Part shown: in pieces, positions 54,246-60,637 of the stretch
How the letters are laid out: every line of letters begins with the position of its first letter
Numbering within the stretch: position 1 is the stretch's first letter
Assembly (NCBI GenBank): GCA_029262195.1
Contig: JAJCZX010000030.1
Location: 124,001-188,000, forward strand
Direction of reading: 5' to 3'
DNA from: Gemmatimonadota bacterium
GTDB taxonomy: Bacteria > Gemmatimonadota > Gemmatimonadetes > Gemmatimonadales > GWC2-71-9
Length of the DNA stretch: 64,000 nt
Position numbers and translations under genes: made by a program
Notes under the pieces: model-generated
Databases searched by the model: none
What the model was told of the DNA's origin: nothing
Seen by the model: the letters and a program-made list of their open reading frames with translations, nothing else

Positions 54246-54976
54246 TGATTTTGCTGTGGGTTTTTCAGAACAAAATAGTTGGACGGGAACGCAAATTCGC
54301 CTAAGCCAGTCTTGCATAGGAATTGAATCAATGGCTCAACACGTCTGTATTTTCGAATCATATAACTGTTTCGGAGCGGCACAATGCTCCCGAATAGCCG
54401 CGAGCACCTGTGGACGAAATCCGATTGGGCGAAGCCGGCGTGAGCACCGAGCTCGTTTTCAAATCGGCCACGGATCCGATCTAAATAATCATTTAGGTTC
54501 CATTTTACTTTTTGAAAGAGAGTCTCGCCTGTATGCGTACCGGCATACGCGATTATCCGGTTGCGGTTGGGGAACCCGAGAAAAACAGTACCATCCGGAC
54601 CTAGGACCCTTTTGAATTCTGCCAGAACCGCATCGGGGTCATCGACATGCTCAAGAACGTGGTAGCTGTAAATGAAATCGAAATATCCGTCGGCAAACGG
54701 AAGGTCCGCCAAATCCCCGGGGATCAATTCGAGATCCTCTAACAACTCCCTTTTCGACAAACCAACATCAACCCCCACCGTTTTCATGCCGAAGGTAGTC
54801 CGCACAAGCGCCGCTTCCGCGCCATCTCCGCAACCAGCCACCAACGCCCTTTTCGGACGATCATCCAAATGGGGCGTCATGATGTCGAACACAATATTTA
54901 CGGTCCGCTCCAAAGCTGCTGTATTCTTCGAATCGAAATCAGCATAACCGACGGTCGGGTCGAATAAATCACTCAC
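54242..54976 (-). CDS. Class I SAM-dependent methyltransferase
   Basis: A 244-residue methyltransferase. Motif I is ALVAGCGDGAEAALVR, the acidic loop is TVGVDVGLSKRELL, and YFDFIYSYHVLEHVDDPDAV with VLGPDGTVFLGFPNRNR completes the Methyltransf_11 pattern. GTG 54976 overlaps the upstream gene stop as GTGA, and the gene ends in ATGA overlap with the GT26 gene. Probably O-methylates a sugar in cluster 2; acceptor not determined. Confidence 0.88.
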   Translation of the reverse strand: MSDLFDPTVGYADFDSKNTAALERTVNIVFDIMTPHLDDRPKRALVAGCGDGAEAALVRTTFGMKTVGVDVGLSKRELLEDLELIPGDLADLPFADGYFDFIYSYHVLEHVDDPDAVLAEFKRVLGPDGTVFLGFPNRNRIIAYAGTHTGETLFQKVKWNLNDYLDRIRGRFENELGAHAGFAQSDFVHRCSRLFGSIVPLRNSYMIRKYRRVEPLIQFLCKTGLGEFAFPSNYFVLKNPQQNQ

Positions 54977-55812
54977 GCTGTTACTTCTCCGACGTCAGCT
55001 CCGATCACATCGCGAAAATTAACCTTCTGAAAAACGTCGCATTTTCCTCCAAGAGTCGCGTCAAGTATTCGACGCCCGTCGAGTTCGAACGCCGTGCGCG
55101 CGTTTTTGTAGGCCAAGTCAGTTCGAAAAAGATCGGGAAGCTGCCACTTACTACCCTCAGGCCAGTACTCAGGGTGAAAGTGGTTTTCATCTCTGCCAAT
55201 GCGTACTTCCACGCGGTTCGGAGTCCCAGATCCTTTAAAGCTGTGGTCCAGTCCCACAATGACAACTTCTCTAAAACCCATAAAATAGGCAAGTTGCAGC
55301 ATGTGATACGTAACGGTTCCTCCCGATGTAATCCCGCCGGTCACATCTGTGCAAAAAGTGTCATTTACTGACAACTTGTCTCTGAGATAGCATGTGTTCG
55401 CGATAATTGTGTCAAAGCCCTTTTGGAAGAGGTGCCGACGATGCCAGCCCAAAAATTTGGGCATTTCGAGTCCCGCAATGTCTCCGTGAAACTGCTCCAA
55501 GATCAGTTCGTTGCTTGCACCGTAGTAGGTGGGCAAAAAACCCAACCGATCAAAAATAAGATAAATTCGGTTAAGCCCAATCGTCACCTCATTTCGGAGT
55601 GGAGTAAGGTCCATTGTCGCAATACTCGGACCGTTCGCCACGAGGAAACATCGTTCCCCATGGTGACATCCACGAAAGCTTTCAAGCGCCGACTTGTTTT
55701 GTTTCCCGAGATCTGTGAACGCCCAATCGAAAACATCTGAGATATTTCGAATCCTGCGGCCCGCCGCCTCGTACAGCCTCTCAAAGGTCAGTTCATTAGT
55801 TTTAAATCGCAT
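54973..55812 (-). CDS. MptE/DUF115-like protein resembling GT42 sialyltransferases (copy 2)
   Basis: A 279-residue relative of the 43725 gene product. Shared blocks: CFLVANGPSIATMDLTPLRNE, TIGLNRIYLIFDRLGFLPTYY, cited in part, ITSGGTVTYHMLQLAYFMG, EVVIVGLDHSFKGSG, and NHFHPEYWPEGSKWQLPD. The first loop here reads ANGPS. Like copy 1 it resembles both DUF115/MptE and GT42. ATG 55812; 198 bases without a gene follow upstream (to the WbaP-type gene). Two copies in one locus suggest two related transfers or acceptor specificities. Confidence 0.7.
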   Translation of the reverse strand: MRFKTNELTFERLYEAAGRRIRNISDVFDWAFTDLGKQNKSALESFRGCHHGERCFLVANGPSIATMDLTPLRNEVTIGLNRIYLIFDRLGFLPTYYGASNELILEQFHGDIAGLEMPKFLGWHRRHLFQKGFDTIIANTCYLRDKLSVNDTFCTDVTGGITSGGTVTYHMLQLAYFMGFREVVIVGLDHSFKGSGTPNRVEVRIGRDENHFHPEYWPEGSKWQLPDLFRTDLAYKNARTAFELDGRRILDATLGGKCDVFQKVNFRDVIGADVGEVTA

Positions 55813-56010
55813 AATTCTCGAATCTCCATGATCCGCCCACGTCGCCCAAACGAAACGGAAAGATGGACCACTCTATACAAGGTAAGTTAGAAATCGACGG
55901 GTCCAACCGGTGGGCGTTTCGAGCCATTAATTTCAGTAAATCATCGAGATTTGGGGGCTTGCCGAAGCATAGAATAGACCCAACTCCTTGCCGCGGTCGG
56001 TTCAACCTAA

Positions 56011-57522
56011 TCAGAATGCTCCGCGTCGTCGGGCTACTGCCGGAAGGGTCTGAGCGATCAACTTCAAATCGAGCCAAATTGACCATCGATCAATATACTC
56101 AGAATCTAGGCGAACAACTTCCTCGAAGTCGACTACCGAACTCCTCCCTTTCACCTGCCAAAGACCCGTCAAACCTGGTTTGGCACCCAGACGGTGGAAA
56201 TGCCGATCTGAATAGTCGTGCAGGTCAGCCTCAAAAAACGGGCGCGGTCCGACGAGGGACATATCTCCGTTAAGAACATTCCAGAATTGGGGCAGTTCGT
56301 CCAGGCTCCATCTTCGAAGCACCTCGCCGATTTTCGTCACCCTCGGATCCTCCGCGATCTTGAACAAGCGCGCGTCACCAGACTCGTTCAGGTGGGCAAG
56401 GTCGGCTTTCCTTTCGTCCGCGCCAACTGACATGGACCTAAATTTGTACATTCGGAAGAGGTCGCCGCCATAGCCTATCCTCTCCTGACAAAAAAAAACC
56501 GGCCCGGCAGAATCGAGCTTGATTCCGACGGCTATAACCGCAAAAAGGGGAGAGAGGGCCAACAATGCCAACCCTGATCCCACCAGATCCAGCACTCTTT
56601 TAAGCCCTAATTGAGATCCCTTCAAAGCCGGCATCGTCAACTCGACGAATGGAATATCCTGGTGCCAAACAAGATGAGAAGAAATTTTCCCAGGATGCGT
56701 ACCCCGCGGTGCTGCCAAAACCCTGCACCCTGCGACAGAGGCAGCTTCCACAATTGTTTCATATTGGTCGTCACTCAATTCAGCACTGAGGATTAAGGAA
56801 TCTGGGCATTCTTCCTCCAGGATCTGCCAAATTTGATCGGGAACACCGAAGATTTTGAAGTTGCCGCCTGGCACTGAATCCCAAACCCAACCGATCACGT
56901 CAATGTGCCCACCATCCTTCAAGGCCGCTTCGAGGCGTTGGGCTTTCGGCGCTCGCGGATCGGCAACTATGACCGCTTTTTCACGCCGAGCCTTAGGCCA
57001 AAATCGAAACATTAGGTTTTCAACAATGTTTCGCTCCGAAATCACCACTGCCGATATAATTGTCACCGCGACAGCGAATTGGATCGCAACCAAGAAAACC
57101 CCTTGGACCCAAACCAAGCGCCAGAGCACCAACGCCGTCGCTAGGATCACCCCCCTCCCAATTCGGCCCACATCACGCCAGGCTTCTCCTTTGGAGTAGG
57201 ATCCCGTCGCAGCCAGACCAACGATCAAAGCAACCGCGAACTGCCATCCCCCAAGGAATCCCCCGTCAACGGGACCTCTGAGGAACTGTGTGAAACTGCT
57301 CATCGCCTCCCAAATCAACATCTGGGCAGCAATCCAGTGAATCAGCGCAAACGCAGAAATATCGGCGACAAGAAGGACCGCTACACGAAACAGGGTTCTA
57401 CTAACATGCCTACCGATGGTTTTGGGCGCAGTACGCTGGACCGCCACTCGGGGCGAAGAAGTCCTGGCTTGGCGCTTGCGGCCGTTCTTATTATTTGGAA
57501 CCGGCCTGATACTCGTGCTCAT
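56011..57522 (-). CDS. WbaP/WcaJ-type polyprenyl-phosphate sugar-1-phosphate transferase
   Basis: A 503-residue polytopic initiating transferase. Four to five N-terminal membrane segments and a middle nucleotide-binding-like domain (VIGWVWDSVPGGNFKIFGVP) precede the C-terminal catalytic Bac_transf domain. The latter has KRVLDLVGSGLALLALSPLF, PVFFCQERIGYGG, MYKFRSMSVGADE, RRWSLDELPQFWNVL and MSLVGPRPF. ATG 57522 is chosen over TTG 57540 because AGGGAG lies right before it. It starts cluster 2 glycan synthesis by loading a hexose-1-phosphate on undecaprenyl phosphate. Confidence 0.92.
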   Translation of the reverse strand: MSTSIRPVPNNKNGRKRQARTSSPRVAVQRTAPKTIGRHVSRTLFRVAVLLVADISAFALIHWIAAQMLIWEAMSSFTQFLRGPVDGGFLGGWQFAVALIVGLAATGSYSKGEAWRDVGRIGRGVILATALVLWRLVWVQGVFLVAIQFAVAVTIISAVVISERNIVENLMFRFWPKARREKAVIVADPRAPKAQRLEAALKDGGHIDVIGWVWDSVPGGNFKIFGVPDQIWQILEEECPDSLILSAELSDDQYETIVEAASVAGCRVLAAPRGTHPGKISSHLVWHQDIPFVELTMPALKGSQLGLKRVLDLVGSGLALLALSPLFAVIAVGIKLDSAGPVFFCQERIGYGGDLFRMYKFRSMSVGADERKADLAHLNESGDARLFKIAEDPRVTKIGEVLRRWSLDELPQFWNVLNGDMSLVGPRPFFEADLHDYSDRHFHRLGAKPGLTGLWQVKGRSSVVDFEEVVRLDSEYIDRWSIWLDLKLIAQTLPAVARRRGAF

Positions 57523-57566
57523 TTTCTCCCTCTCACTCAAGCCTGGCGCCCAGCTAACACTTTTTG

Positions 57567-57645
57567 ATGTAACAACTTAGTCGATTTTACAATAAAACTC
57601 AAAAGGCTCCAGGAAAATTAACGTGCCCTGACAAAGAATGTAACA
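57567..57645 (-). promoter_or_regulatory. Candidate promoter/operator region upstream of the WbaP-type gene
   Basis: The 144-base gap upstream of cluster 2 contains ATGTAACA twice (57567-57574 and 57638-57645), 71 bases apart. On the minus strand TAAAAT (57589-57584) matches five of six bases of a -10 box, with only a weak -35 candidate. The gap is AT-richer than its surroundings. Confidence 0.35.
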
Positions 57646-57684
57646 TCTGAGAGCAGGAATGCGCGTTTGATCTTGCCTGATTCT

Positions 57685-59439
57685 CTAGTTCAGACCGATT
57701 GCCAATACCATCAACACCACAATCGTCACCGGAATCCCCAACCTCAGATAGTCCCAAAATTTATACCCTCCCGGCCCATACACCATCAGATTCGTCTGAT
57801 ATGCAATCGGTGTCATGAATGAAACAGACGCCGAGATGGCCACAACCATTGCGAAAATCCGCGGATCACCGTTCAACGCAGAAGCAGTCGACATTGCAAC
57901 AGGAAACATCAGTGCCGCAGCCGCATTGTTGGTGATCACCGCATGCAATGCGACCGTGAACGCAGCTATACCGAGCAAGGCGACCTTCGGAGCAATCGAT
58001 CCAAGAGTTTCGCTGAAGAGGGAACCTATGAGGGCGGCGAGCCCGGATGTCTCAATGGCAGCCGCGAGGCCAAAAGAAGCCGCTATGGCGATAACCACGT
58101 TCAAGTCCACAGCCATTCGGGCCTCCCAGGGGGTCAACACGCCGGTGATGACCATCAGCATCGCTCCAAGTAGAGCAACGCTAACAATAGGGGCTAAACC
58201 CAGCCCTGCGGTCAGAATTACACCCACGGTTATCACGACCGCGAGACCGGTCATTCTCGATACACCTGGGAGCGCGCCCCCGAGTTCGGCGACGAGCAGA
58301 AAGTCAGACCTATCTCTCCACCTACCACGAAACCCCTGGTCGCCCAACAACAAGAGCGTGTCGCCCGTGTGCAACTCAATACTCCCCAATTTGCCAAGGA
58401 CACGTTGCCCGGCCCTGTGAACCGCTACGACTGCGGCTTCGTACCTTCCCCGGAAGCCCACGTCCTTGAGCGTCTTCCCGTTGAGGGGCGACGCCGGGCC
58501 AACGACCGCCTCAAAAAAGGTGTGTTGGGTAGAGGCGGGGTCCATAAAGTGTTGGCTTTCAGCCGACTGGAGGCCTGTCATGTTTTGGAGTTGCACGACA
58601 GTATCTACCCTGCCAAAAAACGTTAGCAGATCTCCTCCACTCAACTCGGTGTGAGGAGTCACTGGCACCGCCGCTCCCTCGGTGCGGATCAACTCCGCCA
58701 GAAAAAGACCCTGGAGATTTCGCAATCCTGCCTGCTCGACAGATTGCCCGACCATCGGCCCGCCATCTTCGACTCGCATGGTTACTACGAAGTCGCGCTC
58801 CGACTCTTCAACCTCTCTCCTCACTCCAGCTCGTTTGGGAAGTAACAAAGGCGTCAGTAACACGATGGCCGCCAAGCCAGCCAAAGCAACTGGCAGCCCG
58901 ATACGTGTGATCTCAAACATCCCGAGCGGTTCGAAGCCGTGCTCTTCAAGCATGCCCGAAATTACGAGGTTCGTTGACGTCCCGATTAGCGTTACCATGC
59001 CCCCCAGAATCGCAGCAAAGGACAACGGCATCAGGTATCGAGACGGAGAGACGTTGTGCTTCTGGGCCCAATTGGATACTTGAGGCACCAGCATCGCCAC
59101 GATGGGCGTGTTATTCAGAAAAGCCGAAGCGGCGGCCGTCGGCAACAATAGCCGCACTAGCGAAACCCGTTCATTGCCTGCCCTGCCGAGCATCGCCGCT
59201 ACTACCGGCTGGAGTACACCGGTTTTTTCGATCGCCCGGGCGATTACGTAAAGAGCGGCCACAGAAATCGGAGCTGCATTACCGAAACCCTGGAGTGCTT
59301 CCCTGGGGGTTAATACGCCGAGGACCAGAAGAACAATCACCGCTCCCAGGATCGCCATCGAAGGCGGAAACATATCGCGCGCCATGACGACGAAGGCACC
59401 GATGATTACGAAAGTCGTTACCCACGCATCCCAACTCAT
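57685..59439 (-). CDS. SLC13-family transporter with two RCK_C (TrkA_C) domains
   Basis: A 584-residue membrane protein. Two SLC13-like membrane halves each with a reentrant substrate motif (FLNNTPIVAMLVP and, later, VITNNAAAALMFPVA) flank a central cytosolic region with two TrkA_C-like units. Members move sulfate, dicarboxylates or similar anions with sodium. The frame opens to 59556, but ATG 59439 is where the family begins (MSWDAWVTTFV). A sulfate role would fit the PAPS genes elsewhere in the window, but that is only a suggestion. Confidence 0.85.
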   Translation of the reverse strand: MSWDAWVTTFVIIGAFVVMARDMFPPSMAILGAVIVLLVLGVLTPREALQGFGNAAPISVAALYVIARAIEKTGVLQPVVAAMLGRAGNERVSLVRLLLPTAAASAFLNNTPIVAMLVPQVSNWAQKHNVSPSRYLMPLSFAAILGGMVTLIGTSTNLVISGMLEEHGFEPLGMFEITRIGLPVALAGLAAIVLLTPLLLPKRAGVRREVEESERDFVVTMRVEDGGPMVGQSVEQAGLRNLQGLFLAELIRTEGAAVPVTPHTELSGGDLLTFFGRVDTVVQLQNMTGLQSAESQHFMDPASTQHTFFEAVVGPASPLNGKTLKDVGFRGRYEAAVVAVHRAGQRVLGKLGSIELHTGDTLLLLGDQGFRGRWRDRSDFLLVAELGGALPGVSRMTGLAVVITVGVILTAGLGLAPIVSVALLGAMLMVITGVLTPWEARMAVDLNVVIAIAASFGLAAAIETSGLAALIGSLFSETLGSIAPKVALLGIAAFTVALHAVITNNAAAALMFPVAMSTASALNGDPRIFAMVVAISASVSFMTPIAYQTNLMVYGPGGYKFWDYLRLGIPVTIVVLMVLAIGLN

Positions 59440-59507
59440 AAGTAGGAGCCCTGAACGGGGAGCGGAGAAGGTACAGGAGAAGCTATTGGCTGCCCGAGCG
59501 CCACGAC

Positions 59508-59533
59508 GGAAGCGCTTCCCGCTTCCCCCTTCC
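59508..59533. repeat. Heptamer repeat with palindrome, intergenic
   Basis: The palindrome GGAAGCGCTTCC (59508-59519) runs into three units CGCTTCC, CGCTTCC and CCCTTCC (59513-59533). A second short GGGGAGC-like stretch lies at about 59457-59470 in the same gap between the SLC13-type and CpsB-type genes. No terminator T-run is seen. Confidence 0.7.
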
Positions 59534-59579
59534 CGGCAGACAATTGCTCGGAACACTTAGCTCTTGGCACGAGAAGCAC

Positions 59580-60341
59580 CTACCCCTTTAGAAAGGCCAT
59601 TACGCCGTCAACAAAACCACCCCCAAGATCGACACCTGAAACCCGTTTCATTGATCCGTCCTCAAGAATCGCCAGAGGGTTCACCCGGGTCAAATCATCG
59701 ATCACGTCGTGGCATCTTCTGGACTCCAGAAATTTGACTGCGGTTGCCATGGTTTGAACGGTGCCGTGATTGTCTGAGGTAACCAGGTCACCCAGGCCGA
59801 CCGATACTATCTCCCGCGCTTTCTTTCCCCGTACAGACCGTTGGGCTAGTGTCGTGGCGTCGACGGCGAGCCGTGCTCCAAGGTCGTGCCAGCGTCCTGC
59901 GGTCCTAACGGAAAGCCCTTTATACCGCTCCGGGTGGGCCACGAGGGGGATCGCATGTGCTGCAATATTTTCCAATACACGCGATGCAATATCGACGGCC
60001 ACACTCGGCAAAAATTCCACCAGGTAGTAGCTCGAACCAGCTAGAGAATACCTCCGGTCCGAAAGACTTTCCTCATGCATGGGCTCGTCGAGCATTATCT
60101 CAAAGCCGAGGTGTAATTTGATTTCTGACGGGACATGGGGTGCCAATGTCTCATAGGCCGCCTGGCGCAGTTCGAGAGATTTGTCGGCCCCTGCTGCGAT
60201 CTGGGAAGCCCTGATATGAGGGGTACAGATCACGTCGGTCACCCCGTCCCTGACAAACATTTCGAGGACTCCTACAGACTGTTCTACCGACCGTGAACCA
60301 TCATCAAGAGCCGGCAGCAAGTGCGAGTGAACGTCAATCAA
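59580..60341 (-). CDS. cpsB: CpsB/YwqE-type tyrosine-protein phosphatase (PHP domain)
   Basis: A 253-residue PHP-fold phosphatase. Metal ligands: MIDVHSHLLPALDDG, CTPHI, LGFEIML, LVAHPERY, and TSDNHG. Such enzymes dephosphorylate the Wzc/CpsD tyrosine kinase and tune capsule synthesis. TTG 60341 overlaps the stop of the small upstream gene as TTGA. No cognate tyrosine kinase is in this window; the Wzz in cluster 2 has no kinase domain, so the target is elsewhere or different. A histidinol-phosphatase-like role is less likely. Confidence 0.88.
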   Translation of the reverse strand: MIDVHSHLLPALDDGSRSVEQSVGVLEMFVRDGVTDVICTPHIRASQIAAGADKSLELRQAAYETLAPHVPSEIKLHLGFEIMLDEPMHEESLSDRRYSLAGSSYYLVEFLPSVAVDIASRVLENIAAHAIPLVAHPERYKGLSVRTAGRWHDLGARLAVDATTLAQRSVRGKKAREIVSVGLGDLVTSDNHGTVQTMATAVKFLESRRCHDVIDDLTRVNPLAILEDGSMKRVSGVDLGGGFVDGVMAFLKG

Positions 60342-60637
60342 GAGATATTCGCCAATTTGCGGGGATCAAACTCCGCCTGGGCTTCGCACGCGAACGTCAT
60401 CAGCGCGTCAGCGGCAAGTAGATCGATCGGGTCGGCCCCTTCTCCATCATCCATGACAGAGCTCAAGAGAGCCCGGCCGGCCTCTTGTAAGTGTTCAACG
60501 TGCAGGGTGCAACGTACACCGTCGTGATTTACCCTGCACGTTGCACGTTGCACGTCAGCGGCGTCTTTAACCCGCGAACGAAGCGTCGTCGGCACTCCGT
60601 GAAGTCGTTGATCCAACCACGCGCCAAGCTCAATCAT
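60338..60637 (-). CDS. Small hypothetical protein between alaS and the CpsB-type gene
   Basis: A 99-residue acidic protein that I do not recognise. ATG 60637 overlaps the alaS stop by 8 bases, and its stop overlaps the next start as TTGA, which is strong evidence that it is translated. The N-terminus (MIELGAWLDQRLHGVP) and the C-terminus (ADALMTFACEAQ) look helical. The middle is encoded by a heptamer-repeat inverted structure (60496-60555). No signal peptide or membrane segment. Confidence 0.65.
   Translation of the reverse strand: MIELGAWLDQRLHGVPTTLRSRVKDAADVQRATCRVNHDGVRCTLHVEHLQEAGRALLSSVMDDGEGADPIDLLAADALMTFACEAQAEFDPRKLANIS
60496..60555. repeat. TGCACGT-type heptamer repeat forming an inverted repeat inside a small gene
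   Basis: CAACGTGCAGGGT (60496-60508) and its exact complement ACCCTGCACGTTG (60531-60543) are separated by 22 bases. The right arm runs into three perfect TGCACGT copies (60535-60555). Units on the left read GCAACGT and GCAGGGT. The structure could form a 13-bp hairpin in the mRNA or the DNA. Confidence 0.85.
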
